DNA from: Massilia sp. 9096 | GTDB taxonomy: Bacteria; Pseudomonadota; Gammaproteobacteria; Burkholderiales; Burkholderiaceae_D | DNA length: 64,000 nt | Direction: 5' to 3' | NCBI RefSeq assembly: GCF_000745265.1 | Contig: NZ_JQNN01000001.1 | Span: forward strand, 1,116,001 to 1,180,000 | Shown: piece after piece, positions 16,893-25,651 of the stretch | Layout of the letters: each line of letters opens with the position of its first letter | Position numbering within the stretch: the first letter of the stretch is position 1 | Translations under genes and position numbers: made by a program | The notes under the pieces: model-generated | The model's input: the letters and a program-made list of their open reading frames with translations, nothing else | Told to the model about the DNA's origin: nothing | The model's database searches: none

Positions 16893-17648
16893 ATGGTCTG
16901 CGCCACCTTCCGTTTCTACGATGGCCTGAACGATTTCCTCGCGCGCGAGCGGCGTGGGCGCGAGTTCGACACGGCCTGCGCGCGCGACGCCACCACCAAG
17001 CACATGATCGAAGCGCTCGGGGTGCCGCACACCGAGGTCGAGCTGATCCTGGTGAACGGCGTCTCGACCGGGCTGGACACGATCCTCGGGGACGGCGACC
17101 GCATCGCCGTCTATCCGCGCTTTTCCAGCCTGGACGTGACGGACACCGCGCGCATCGCCACGCGGCCGCCCGGGCGCCTGCGTTTCGTCGCCGATGCCCA
17201 CCTGGGCGGGCTGGCGCGGCTCTTGCGAATGGCCGGGTTCGACACCATCTACGACAACGAATTCGATGACGGCGCCGTCGAGGCGCGCGCGCTCGAGGAA
17301 GGCCGCATCGTGCTGACCCGCAACCGCGAACTGCTCAAGCGCCGCGCGGTCGAATACGGCGCCTACGTGCGCGCCCTGAAGCCCCAGGACCAGCTGCGCG
17401 AGCTGTTCGAGCGTTTCGGCCTGGCCGAGCGCGCGCGGCCGTTCACGCTGTGCCTGCATTGCAACGCGCCGCTGCGCATCGCCGCGAAAGAGGAAGTGCT
17501 GGACCGTTTGCCGCCGCTGGTGCGCGCCGTGCAGCACGAATTCTCGACCTGCGACGTGTGCCGGCGCGTGTACTGGAAAGGCTCGCACTGGCAGCGCATG
17601 GCGGGCATGCTGGACAGCGCCGCCGGTGCGCGTGCTGGCGAGGATTGA
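16893..17648 (+). CDS. Mut7-C RNase-domain protein with N-terminal ubiquitin-like domain
   Basis: The 251-residue product has two domains. Residues about 1-90 resemble the small ubiquitin/ThiS-like Mut7-C N-terminal domain (ELILVNG... GDRIAVYP). Residues about 95-245 are the Mut7-C domain: RFVADAHLGGLARLLRMAGFDTIYDN with acidic D101, a PIN-like fold, then a zinc ribbon C187-LHC190 ... C220-DVC223 and RVYWKGSHW. The domain is predicted to be an RNase, but the bacterial proteins lack a known target. It lies four bases after the DUF72 gene and is probably co-translated with it. Confidence 0.88.
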   Translation: MVCATFRFYDGLNDFLARERRGREFDTACARDATTKHMIEALGVPHTEVELILVNGVSTGLDTILGDGDRIAVYPRFSSLDVTDTARIATRPPGRLRFVADAHLGGLARLLRMAGFDTIYDNEFDDGAVEARALEEGRIVLTRNRELLKRRAVEYGAYVRALKPQDQLRELFERFGLAERARPFTLCLHCNAPLRIAAKEEVLDRLPPLVRAVQHEFSTCDVCRRVYWKGSHWQRMAGMLDSAAGARAGED

Positions 17649-17738
17649 CAGGGTCGAGTTCGCCTGCGCCCGTCGCGCCCTTTCTGTTTTACACTGCGCT
17701 ACATTGAGATCGTCTGCAGTTGTCGACCACTTGAACCC

Positions 17739-18143
17739 ATGCTGCAACAAGTTTCCATACCGATCCGTACCGAATGTCCGCCAGGCGCTTGCGTCTGCGA
17801 CCGCGACCGCCTGCTGGTCGAGCCCGACGCCGACATCCGCCCGCTGCGCCTGACCCGCCTCGAGGAACAGCTTCTGCTGGAACGCATCGCGACGATCACG
17901 AGCTACGAGCAGCTGCGCAAGCTCCAGGCGGCGGTCGAGCGCAACCTCGGCACCACGCTCGTCATCGAGCCGGGACCGAACGAGGTGCGCACGCTGCGCG
18001 GCATCGTCATCCGCCTGGAAGACCGCCCCGGTTTGTGCAAGAAAGTGCGCCAGTCGGTGCCGGGGGCGGTGCGCAAGCTGCTCGAGCGCGAGCCGGCGAT
18101 CGCCTATGCGATCCTGGATTCGCGCGACCTGTTCGGCCAATAG
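17739..18143 (+). CDS. hypothetical protein with CPPGACVC motif
   Basis: I do not recognise a family. The 134-residue protein starts MLQQVSIPIRTECPPGACVCDRDRLL; three cysteines (13, 18, 20) are clustered near the N-terminus and another lies later (GLCKKVRQ). A helical middle (LEEQLLLERIATITSYEQLRKLQAAVERNLG) is followed by alternating strands and a C-terminal helix. Codon use matches neighbours and the frame is clean, so it is likely real. The Cys cluster may bind metal or an Fe-S cluster. It stands alone, 90 bases after the Mut7-C gene and before a convergent regulator gene. Confidence 0.68.
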   Translation: MLQQVSIPIRTECPPGACVCDRDRLLVEPDADIRPLRLTRLEEQLLLERIATITSYEQLRKLQAAVERNLGTTLVIEPGPNEVRTLRGIVIRLEDRPGLCKKVRQSVPGAVRKLLEREPAIAYAILDSRDLFGQ

Positions 18144-18366
18144 TTCGACCGCTGCTCAGGCGGGCGCCGACTGCCTCCGCAAAGCCCCGTACCCAACCAT
18201 GATCCTGGCCGGCTGCAAGACCGGTATCGTCGCGCCGGGCAAGTCGGTGCTGGCCACCGCGACTGGCCGCGCCGCCGGCGACGGCAAGCGGGAGGAATCC
18301 GATTTCGGGCTGCGGCGGCCGATCGCCCACATCAAGGGAAGCGCACTGTAAGCGTCCGAGCGCCCG

Positions 18367-19548
18367 TCAGTTCGGCGGCGACAGCAGGGCCGACACGTAC
18401 AGCAGCAGCCGGTTTTCCATGCGCGTGAGCGCCAGGCCGGTCAGGGCTTCGATGCGGCGCAGGCGGTAGTCGAGCGTGTTGCGGTGGATGTGCAGGGCGG
18501 CCGCCGTTTGCGCCGCGGCGCCGTCGTTCTCGAACCAGACGTCGAGGGTGCGCCGCAGCGCCGCGCTGCTGCGCTCGCGCGCCAGGCGCGCCATCGGCTG
18601 GCGCAGCTGGTCGGCCTGCCAGCCGGCGTCCAGGTGCGACAGCAGCACCGGCAGGGCCAGGTCGTAGTAGCTGAGCTGCAGTCCGGCATCGCCCCGTTTG
18701 ATGGCCGGCGCGCCCTGAGCCTGGCGGCGCCGGCCGATGCGCGCCGCCGCGCGCGCGCTCTGGTAGGACACCGCCGCGCCCTCCAGACCGGGCAGCGGCA
18801 GGCCCATGGTCAGCGTGAAGGGCAGGGCGCAGGCATCGCGCACCAGCGCCGCCAGGGCCTGGTGACGGCGCCGCGCCTGGGTTTCGAGCGCGCGCGGGTC
18901 GGCATCGAACGCGTCCAGCAGCGCCATCTCGGTCGGGCTGACGGTCGCGCACAGCAGATCGGGGCGCTGCGCCAGCCATTGCAGCTGCAGGCGCTGGATC
19001 CCGGCCAGCGTTGCTTCCTCGCCGCCGCTCCCGGCATCGAGTTCGAGCACGAACATCAGCCAGGTACGCCCGAGGTCCAGGCCGAGGCGGCGTGCCCACG
19101 CTTCGCGTTCGGGCCTGCCTTCCGGATCGTCGCGGATCAGGTTCAGCACGAAGGCTTCGCGGTAACGCGTATCGCGCTGCAATTCGCCGGCCAGGCCGGC
19201 CTGTTCCAGGATCATCTCGGCGGTCAGGCGCACCAGTTCGCCGAACTGGCGCACCTCGTCCGGCGCGCCGCTCAACCCGACCGCGCCGCACAGCTGGCCG
19301 GCGACCATCAGCGGCAGGTTGACGCCCGGGCGGGCGCCGTGCAGGCGTGGCGCCGAGGCAGCGTCGACCTCGACCGTCGCCTTGCGCGCCAGCGCCAGCA
19401 GCGCGCCGTCGTGCAGCTGGCCGACCCGGGCGGCGTCGCCGCTGGCCAGGATCACGCCGCGCGCGTCCATGACGTTGACGTTGAAAGGGATGATGCGCAT
19501 CGTGCGCGCGACGATGTCGTGCGCGAGGGCGGGGCTGAGATTGACCAT
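18367..19548 (-). CDS. CdaR-family sugar-diacid transcriptional regulator
   Basis: The 393-residue product has the CdaR layout: an N-terminal sugar-diacid recognition domain (LSPALAHDIVARTMRIIPFNVNVMDARGVILASGD), a central GGDEF-like region and a C-terminal PucR-type HTH (TAAALHIHRNTLDYRLRRIEALTGL, about 350-375). CdaR activates glucarate, galactarate and glycerate genes in E. coli. It is divergent from an MFS transporter and a glycerate kinase, which matches that regulon. The ATG at 19548 matches the usual family start; a GTG at 19593 would add 15 residues. Confidence 0.9.
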   Translation of the reverse strand: MVNLSPALAHDIVARTMRIIPFNVNVMDARGVILASGDAARVGQLHDGALLALARKATVEVDAASAPRLHGARPGVNLPLMVAGQLCGAVGLSGAPDEVRQFGELVRLTAEMILEQAGLAGELQRDTRYREAFVLNLIRDDPEGRPEREAWARRLGLDLGRTWLMFVLELDAGSGGEEATLAGIQRLQLQWLAQRPDLLCATVSPTEMALLDAFDADPRALETQARRRHQALAALVRDACALPFTLTMGLPLPGLEGAAVSYQSARAAARIGRRRQAQGAPAIKRGDAGLQLSYYDLALPVLLSHLDAGWQADQLRQPMARLARERSSAALRRTLDVWFENDGAAAQTAAALHIHRNTLDYRLRRIEALTGLALTRMENRLLLYVSALLSPPN

Positions 19549-19772
19549 CCCTGCACGATACACGTCGGCCAGTTTTGTGCCAAGCGACAACACTGACTGC
19601 GGGCGGCCCCCTCGCTACGGCGTCGAATTCGTGCCGATGCCCAAAATGACCCGGCACTGTTCGCGCAAACTCGTGCACGGCGCCGACGCGTGGCGATGAC
19701 GCTTTCATCATAATATGAGGCGACGCCGGCGAATATTCCAGACCACCCACGGCGGACATCACGGAGACTTAT

Positions 19773-21113
19773 ATGAACAACGGCACGAGCACGGGCGCCG
19801 CCCACCCCGCCGGCGGGTTCGCCGACACCGGCGCCCTCGAGCGCGGCTACCGCAAGGCGACCTGGCGCCTGATCCCCTTCATCTTCATCTGCTACCTGTT
19901 CAACTACCTGGACCGGGTGAACGTCGGCTTCGCCAAGCTGGAGATGCTCGACGCGCTCCACCTGAGCGAGACCGTGTACGGCCTGGGCGCCGGCATTTTC
20001 TTCGTCGGCTACGTCACCAGCGGCGTGCCGAGCAACCTCATCCTGCACAAGCTGGGCGCGCGCCGCTGGATCGCGCTGATGATGATCCTGTGGGGCGGTC
20101 TGTCCGCGGCGATGCTGCTGGTGACCGGCTCGGTCTCGTTCTACGTGCTGCGCTTCCTGACCGGCGTCGCCGAGGCCGGCTTTTTCCCGGGCATGGTGTA
20201 CTACTTCAGCGCCTGGTTCCCGTCGCACAAGCGCGGCCAGGTGATGGCGCTGTTCATGTCCGCGATTCCCGTCTCCGGCCTGATCGGCGGACCGCTGTCG
20301 GGCTGGATGCTGGCCCATTTCAGCGGCGGCCAGGGCGGCCTGGCCGGCTGGCAGTGGCTGTTCCTGTTGCAGGGCGTGCCGACGATGCTGCTCGGCGTCG
20401 CGCTGTTCTTCTACCTGGCCGACAGCCTGCAGGGTGCGCGCTTTCTGGCGCCGCAGGAAAAGGCGGCGATGCAGGCGGCCCTGGACGCCGACGAACAGGC
20501 GCGCCGCGCCGGCAGCCACGCCGTGCATTCGTTTTCCGCGGTGCTGCGCAACGGCCACGTGTGGATGCTCGGGGTGATCTATTTCAGCATCCAGATGGGC
20601 GTCTACGCGATCAATTTCTGGCTCCCCTCGATCATCAAGGCGCTCGGCTTCGCCAATCCGGTCACGGTCGGCTGGCTGAGTGCCTTGCCTTACCTGTGCG
20701 CCGGCGTGTTCATGGTGCTGGTCGGACGCTCGGCCGATGCGCGCCGCGAGCGCCGCTGGCACCTGTCGCTGCCGCTGGTCACCGGCCTGGTCGGCCTGCT
20801 GTTGGCGGCGAACTTCTCGCACAACGTGGTCATCGTGATGATCGGCCTGAGCCTGGCCACGATGGGCACGCTGACCGGCCTGCCGATGTTCTGGCCGCTG
20901 CCGGCGGCCTTCCTGGGCAGCGCAGCGGCGGCCGGCGGCCTGGCGCTGATCAATTCGCTGGGCCAGATCGCGGGTTTCCTCAGCCCCTTCCTGGTCGGCT
21001 GGATCAAGGACCGGACCGGCAGCACCGACCTCGCCCTGTACATCCTGTCGACCGTGCTGCTGGTGGGCGCGGTGCTGGTGATGCGCATGCCGGCGCGCCT
21101 GGTGAACCGCTGA
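19773..21113 (+). CDS. MFS transporter, anion:cation symporter (sugar-acid) family
   Basis: The 446-residue product has twelve predicted membrane helices and the ACS-family start YRKATWRLIPFIFICYLFNYLDRVNVGFAKLEM, typical of glucarate, galactonate, tartrate and phthalate importers. Loop 2-3 reads LILHKLGARRWIA. It is followed after 34 bases by a glycerate kinase gene and is divergent from a CdaR-type regulator, so the cargo is probably a C3-C6 sugar acid such as glycerate, tartronate precursors or glucarate. The exact substrate is not readable from sequence. Confidence 0.9.
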   Translation: MNNGTSTGAAHPAGGFADTGALERGYRKATWRLIPFIFICYLFNYLDRVNVGFAKLEMLDALHLSETVYGLGAGIFFVGYVTSGVPSNLILHKLGARRWIALMMILWGGLSAAMLLVTGSVSFYVLRFLTGVAEAGFFPGMVYYFSAWFPSHKRGQVMALFMSAIPVSGLIGGPLSGWMLAHFSGGQGGLAGWQWLFLLQGVPTMLLGVALFFYLADSLQGARFLAPQEKAAMQAALDADEQARRAGSHAVHSFSAVLRNGHVWMLGVIYFSIQMGVYAINFWLPSIIKALGFANPVTVGWLSALPYLCAGVFMVLVGRSADARRERRWHLSLPLVTGLVGLLLAANFSHNVVIVMIGLSLATMGTLTGLPMFWPLPAAFLGSAAAAGGLALINSLGQIAGFLSPFLVGWIKDRTGSTDLALYILSTVLLVGAVLVMRMPARLVNR

Positions 21114-21147
21114 CACGACTTCGACAACGCTTTTGGAAACCCGACCC

Positions 21148-22308
21148 ATGAAAATCGTCATCGCGCCCGATTCGTTCAAGGAGAGCCTGTCGGCGCTGCA
21201 GGTCGCCGCCGCGATCGAGGCCGGCATGCGTGAAGTGTGGCCCGACGCCGAGTACCTGAAAGTGCCGGTCGCCGACGGCGGCGAAGGCACGGTACAGGCG
21301 CTGATCGACGCCACCGGCGGGCGCCGCGCCGCGGTGCGCGTGACCGGGCCGCTGGGCGAGCCGGTCGACGCCTTCTACGGCCTGGTCGACGACCGCGACG
21401 GCGGCGAAGGCCTGCTGGCGGTGATCGAGATGGCCGCCGCCAGCGGCCTGGAAAGCGTGCCGCCGGCGCGCCGCGATCCGCTCGTGACGACCACGCGCGG
21501 CACCGGCGAACTGATCCTGCATGCATTGGACGCCGGCGCGCGCCGCTTCGTGCTCGGCGTGGGCGGCAGCGCCACCAACGACGGCGGGGCCGGCATGCTG
21601 CAGGCGCTCGGGGTGCGCCTGCTGGACGGCGGCGGCGGCGAGATCGGAGCGGGCGGCGGCGCACTGGCGCAGCTGGCGCGCATCGACGCCTCGGCGCTGG
21701 ACGCGCGCGTGCGCGACAGCGACTTCCAGGTCGCCAGCGATGTCGCCAATCCGCTGGTCGGCCCGAACGGCGCCTCGGCCATCTTCGGCCCGCAAAAGGG
21801 CGCCACGCCCGAGGTGGTGGCGCAGCTCGACGCGAACCTGCGCCGCTACGCCGCGATCGTCGAGCGCGACCTGGGCCAGGACGTGGCCGAGGTGCCGGGC
21901 GCCGGCGCCGGCGGCGGTATCGCGGCGGCGATGATGGTATTCCTGAACGGTCGCATGCGCCCGGGCGTGGAGATCGTCACCGAGGCGGTCGGGCTGGCCG
22001 GCGCGCTGGCCGGGGCGGACCTGGTGGTGACGGGCGAAGGCCGCATCGACGGCCAGACCGTCAACGGCAAGACGCCGATGGGCGTGGCGCGCGTGGCGGC
22101 GCGCCACGGCGTGCCCGTGATCGGCATCGCCGGCTCGCTGGCGGCGGACGCCGGCGCGGTCCATGCGCACGGCATCGAGGCGGTCAGCGCGGCGGTGACG
22201 CGGCCGTGCAGCGTCGCCGAAGCGCTGGCGGCGGGCGAGGAAAACCTGCGCCATGCGGCGCGCAACGTCGCCGCCTTGCTGCGCCTGGGCGGGCGGCTGG
22301 GGCGCTGA
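21148..22308 (+). CDS. glycerate 2-kinase (GarK/GlxK family)
   Basis: This enzyme phosphorylates D-glycerate to 2-phosphoglycerate, feeding sugar-acid or glyoxylate carbon into lower glycolysis. The 386-residue product starts MKIVIAPDSFKESLSALQVA and has the family blocks VADGGEGTVQAL, VTTTRGTGELI and LGVGGSATNDGGAGMLQALG; GEGRIDGQTVNGK lies near the C-terminus. Length equals E. coli GarK/GlxK (381). The ATG at 21148 is preferred over an in-frame TTG five codons upstream. It is the last gene of the MFS-kinase operon. Confidence 0.94.
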   Translation: MKIVIAPDSFKESLSALQVAAAIEAGMREVWPDAEYLKVPVADGGEGTVQALIDATGGRRAAVRVTGPLGEPVDAFYGLVDDRDGGEGLLAVIEMAAASGLESVPPARRDPLVTTTRGTGELILHALDAGARRFVLGVGGSATNDGGAGMLQALGVRLLDGGGGEIGAGGGALAQLARIDASALDARVRDSDFQVASDVANPLVGPNGASAIFGPQKGATPEVVAQLDANLRRYAAIVERDLGQDVAEVPGAGAGGGIAAAMMVFLNGRMRPGVEIVTEAVGLAGALAGADLVVTGEGRIDGQTVNGKTPMGVARVAARHGVPVIGIAGSLAADAGAVHAHGIEAVSAAVTRPCSVAEALAAGEENLRHAARNVAALLRLGGRLGR

Positions 22309-22311
22309 GGC

Positions 22312-22343
22312 AAAAAAAAAGGCCGCGCCCGAAGGCGCAGCCT
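22312..22343 (-). terminator. terminator of the Gly/Tyr-rich lipoprotein gene
   Basis: A 10-pair hairpin with one mismatch (arms at 22320-22329 and 22334-22343, CGAA loop) is followed, on the minus strand, by nine U residues (22312-22320). There is no T-run on the plus side, so it serves the minus-strand lipoprotein gene. Confidence 0.8.
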
Positions 22344-22424
22344 CTATCGTGCCGCATTCGTCCAACCCGGGACCCGCTCGAGGCGGGTCCGGTAGCCGGA
22401 CGTCAAGCGATAAACGTCAAGCGA

Positions 22425-22820
22425 TCAGCGGTGACGCCAGCCGCCGCGATAGCCGCCGCGGTAACCACCGTAGTGGCCGCCGTGGCAGCACCAGTTGCCG
22501 AAGCTGAACCCCAGGCCGATGCTGACTGGCGGGTACCAGTACGGGTCGTACACCGGTGCGGCGTACACCGGGGCCGGCGAATACACCGGCGACGGCGCGT
22601 AGACCACGCTCGGCGCGCCGCTGTAGCTGACGGCGCCGGCGTTGCCGTTGGCGGCGACCGCGGCGCCGGTGCCCGGTGCGACCGGGGTCACCGACGTCAC
22701 TTGCCAGCCGTTGGCGTCAGGTTGCGCATAAGCCCGGGTCGCGTAGGCCGGGGCCGGATAGTAGGTTGCACAGCCGCTCAGCGCGGCCATGGATGCGATG
22801 ATGATAGCGAGCTTTTTCAT
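22425..22820 (-). CDS. Gly/Tyr/Pro-rich lipoprotein
   Basis: A 131-residue lipoprotein with signal peptide MKKLAIIIASMAALSGC (lipobox LSGC, C17). The mature protein is rich in Tyr, Pro, Ala and Val repeats (YAPSPVYSPAPVYAAPVYDPYWYPP) and ends in a Gly/Tyr/Arg/His tail with two adjacent cysteines (NWCCHGGHYGGYRGGYRGG). It is probably anchored in the outer membrane with little fixed structure. No family assignment is possible. It has its own terminator and sits upstream of none of its neighbours in the same direction within 100 bases. Confidence 0.78.
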   Translation of the reverse strand: MKKLAIIIASMAALSGCATYYPAPAYATRAYAQPDANGWQVTSVTPVAPGTGAAVAANGNAGAVSYSGAPSVVYAPSPVYSPAPVYAAPVYDPYWYPPVSIGLGFSFGNWCCHGGHYGGYRGGYRGGWRHR

Positions 22821-22947
22821 GGCGGTTCTCCTCAGGTGCTAATCATAGACCTTTCGGCCGCGTGCGCTCCGGGTTTTACAAGCGGTTACAGCTATCCACT
22901 TTCCGAAATAGAAGCTGCGCGAACGCCGTGCGTTTTGCACGGCTTGC

Positions 22948-24231
22948 TCAGGTCGAGAAGAACGACAAGGGCACCGCTTGCGCCAGCGCGGCGTAGCCGG
23001 CGTCGTTCGGATGCAGGTGGTCGCCGCTGTCGTAGGCCGGGTTCAGGCGCGTCGGCTGGTTCGGATCGCGCAGCGCCAGGTCGAAGTCGGCGACCGCGTC
23101 GAAGCTGCCGCTGTTGCGAATCCAGTCGTTGACCTGGCTGCGCACCGCTTCGCGCGCCGGCAGGTAGTAGGACAGGCCTTCGAACGGCGTCAGCGTGGCG
23201 CCCAGCACGGCGATCCCGCGCGTGCGTGCGCGTGCGACCAGTTGCAGATAGCCGACCGTCATGTCCGCCGCCGGAATCGGGCTGAACGCAGGACTGTAGA
23301 CGATGTCGTTGATGCCGATCAGTAGTGCCAGCCAGCGCACCCCGGCCGTGGCCAGCACGTCGCGGTCGAAGCGCGCCGCCGCCGAGTGCCCGGCGATCAG
23401 TGCGCTGGCGTATTCCGTCAGCATGCAGTTGCCGCAGATGCCGCGGTTGACCACGCCGATCGGCATGCTGCCGGCCGGGCGCGCCCACTGCAGGCGCTGG
23501 GCCAGGTAATCCGGCCAGCGGCGGTTGAGGTTGCCGCTGCTGCGCGCACCGTCGGTGATCGAATCGCCCAGCGCGACGACGCTGGCGCCGCCGCTGTCAG
23601 CCCCGGCGGCATTGGCGGCGACGTCGACCTCGGCCAGGAAGGGCCAGGACTGGATGGTGCTCTGCACCGGCAGCGCCGGCGCCGTGGCGAAGTTGCCCGC
23701 GCTGGACACGTAGCAATAGGTTTGCGCCATGTCGTGCGTGGTCGTGGCTTGCACGTTGTCCGGCAGGTACAGGCTGATGGCGAGGTCGGCGAAGGCCGGG
23801 AAGTCCAGGTCGACCGGATCGGACAGCAGGGCGGCGCCGGGCGGAATCACGGCGCTCGCGCGGTTTGAAAACAGCAGGCCGCGCGCGCTGCCGGCGACCA
23901 GGCTGGCGCCGCCCGAACGCAGGCCGATCCCGGCGGCGCCGATCCGAAGCGGTGTGGCGCCCATCTCGTTGCTCAGCCGCACGCGCACGCGGCTGCCGCC
24001 GGCGCTGGCGTGGACGATCAGGCGCAGCGTCTGGTTGCACAAGGCCAGCATGCCGGACGAGGCCGGCGGACCGGCCGGGGCCGCGCCCCAGGTTGCGAAC
24101 CAGGCCTCGAGCGGACCCGGGCTGGCATGCGAGGCGGCCGGCGCCAGCGCGAGGGCCGCTGCCGCCGCCGGGCCGGTGCGCAGGAACGCGCGCCGGGCGG
24201 CTTGCGCGGGGTCGTATGATTGCGTCGACAT
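22948..24231 (-). CDS. Tat-exported SGNH/GDSL hydrolase
   Basis: The 427-residue product has a twin-arginine signal (ARRAFLRTG followed by an Ala-rich h-region and ASHA cleavage site near residue 36). The SGNH core starts with VVALGDSITDG (nucleophile S224) and ends with the Ser-His-Asp partner block SGDHLHPND (D404, H407); NRGICGN supplies the Gly block and GINDI the Asn block. An N-terminal beta domain of about 160 residues precedes the catalytic part, as in secreted esterases related to rhamnogalacturonan and xylan deacetylases. The substrate is unknown; a carbohydrate ester is likely. Confidence 0.9.
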   Translation of the reverse strand: MSTQSYDPAQAARRAFLRTGPAAAAALALAPAASHASPGPLEAWFATWGAAPAGPPASSGMLALCNQTLRLIVHASAGGSRVRVRLSNEMGATPLRIGAAGIGLRSGGASLVAGSARGLLFSNRASAVIPPGAALLSDPVDLDFPAFADLAISLYLPDNVQATTTHDMAQTYCYVSSAGNFATAPALPVQSTIQSWPFLAEVDVAANAAGADSGGASVVALGDSITDGARSSGNLNRRWPDYLAQRLQWARPAGSMPIGVVNRGICGNCMLTEYASALIAGHSAAARFDRDVLATAGVRWLALLIGINDIVYSPAFSPIPAADMTVGYLQLVARARTRGIAVLGATLTPFEGLSYYLPAREAVRSQVNDWIRNSGSFDAVADFDLALRDPNQPTRLNPAYDSGDHLHPNDAGYAALAQAVPLSFFST

Positions 24232-24371
24232 GGTCGTCCTCCGATGGGCGTGGCGGCAAAGCGCCGCCGCATGAGGACAATCTATTCGCGCCGGGTGAGC
24301 GCAACGCAGCGCAAACGCAGAGGTGCGCTTGCGCTGGATCGAAGCCCGCCGTGATTCCAGTCAGGAAAGGT

Positions 24372-25562
24372 TCAGCTGGCCCGGCCCGGGACTTCGGCGG
24401 GCTTGCGCTCGAGCGGCCGGCGCATGCCGCGCCGGGTCAGCCAGGCGCGCACCGGGATGTCGTAGAAGTGCAGGAACAGCCAGGCCAGCAGCACCGCCGC
24501 CGCGAACGCCGCCGCCATCACCGGCAAGCCCTCGGCCAGTGGCACGTCGTGGTTGCGCACCCAGGCCGTGTAGGCGTAGATGAAAGGGTAATGCGTGATA
24601 TAGAGCGGATAGGACAGGCCGCCCAGGAAGCCGCACAGGCGCGCCGCCGCGCCGGGTGTCGACGACGGTCCGAGCGAACCGCTGGCGCCGAGCCAGACCA
24701 CCAGCGGGAACACGACCACGATGCACAGCGATTCGTACAGGCCGTTCATCCACAGCGACTCCGGCCCGCCCACGCGCGGCCAGGCCAGCACCGCCACCAC
24801 GATCAGGCTGCACAGGGGGAAGGCATGCTTGATGCGCCCGGGCGCGACGGCGCGCGACAGCAGCAGGCCGGCAAAGAAGGGGTAGAGCAGGCGCATGAAG
24901 CCGATCGGCACCTGGTCCGCCTCGAGCGACCAGCCGCCGATCACGTCGCCGGTCGGCCCGGCGACCAGGTAATGCACCAGCGCGGCGCCGGCCACGAACA
25001 CGCACAGCCCCAGCAGCAGGTTGGAGAAGCGCCGCACCACCAGCGCATACAGGATGTTGGCGACGTATTCGTAGAACAGCGACCAGGCCGGCCCGTTCAG
25101 CGGGTGCATCTCGCTCCAGCCGCGGATGTCGAACGCCGGCCCTACCGGGATCAGGGTCATGCCGATCAGCGTCATCACGACCAGCAGCCATAGCGGCGTG
25201 TCGTGGATCAGCGGGAACACCGCATGGCTGTCCTCGAAATAGAACATCAGCGCGCCGACCAGCATGCCGGCGACGATCATCGGATGCAGGCGGATCAGGC
25301 GGCGCTTGAAGAAATCCATGGTCGACATGCTGCGCCAGCGGTCGTCGTAGGCGTAGCCGATCACGAAGCCGGACAGCACGAAAAAGAAGTCGACGGCCAG
25401 GTAGCCATGGTTGATGTGCTGGGTGAAGCGGTTGTTGTCGGCGTGCGCTTCGAACAGGTGGAAGACCACGACCATCAGTGCGGCCACGCCGCGCAGGCCG
25501 TCCAGAATCGGGTAATGGCGTTTGCTGTCCGCGAAGCCTGCGGACGGGGTGGGTGTTGTCAC
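24372..25562 (-). CDS. acyltransferase family 3 membrane protein (OafA/YrhL-like)
   Basis: The 396-residue integral membrane protein begins its conserved part with YPILDGLRGVAALMVVVFHLF, where the catalytic His of the acyltransferase 3 family is seen, and has about ten hydrophobic helices; DFFFVLSGFVIGYAY follows. Such enzymes move acetyl or other acyl groups onto surface sugars. The GTG at 25562 is chosen because GAGGAG lies a few bases upstream; a longer frame reaches 25604. It lies upstream of the SGNH hydrolase in the same direction but 140 bases apart, so an acylation-deacylation pair is possible. Confidence 0.87.
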   Translation of the reverse strand: MTTPTPSAGFADSKRHYPILDGLRGVAALMVVVFHLFEAHADNNRFTQHINHGYLAVDFFFVLSGFVIGYAYDDRWRSMSTMDFFKRRLIRLHPMIVAGMLVGALMFYFEDSHAVFPLIHDTPLWLLVVMTLIGMTLIPVGPAFDIRGWSEMHPLNGPAWSLFYEYVANILYALVVRRFSNLLLGLCVFVAGAALVHYLVAGPTGDVIGGWSLEADQVPIGFMRLLYPFFAGLLLSRAVAPGRIKHAFPLCSLIVVAVLAWPRVGGPESLWMNGLYESLCIVVVFPLVVWLGASGSLGPSSTPGAAARLCGFLGGLSYPLYITHYPFIYAYTAWVRNHDVPLAEGLPVMAAAFAAAVLLAWLFLHFYDIPVRAWLTRRGMRRPLERKPAEVPGRAS

Positions 25563-25651
25563 GGCATCTCCTCGTCTATGCCAGCAGCGTAACATGGTTG
25601 CCACGAATGCATCAGTTCGTTATGCTGGTCGGCCCGTCAACAGGAGCTTCG

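Noticed and set aside
18199..18351. Small ORF MILAGCKTG... of 50 residues between the 134-aa gene and the CdaR-like gene
   Set aside because: No ribosome-binding site, no recognisable domain and too short to judge; could be real but is not supported.
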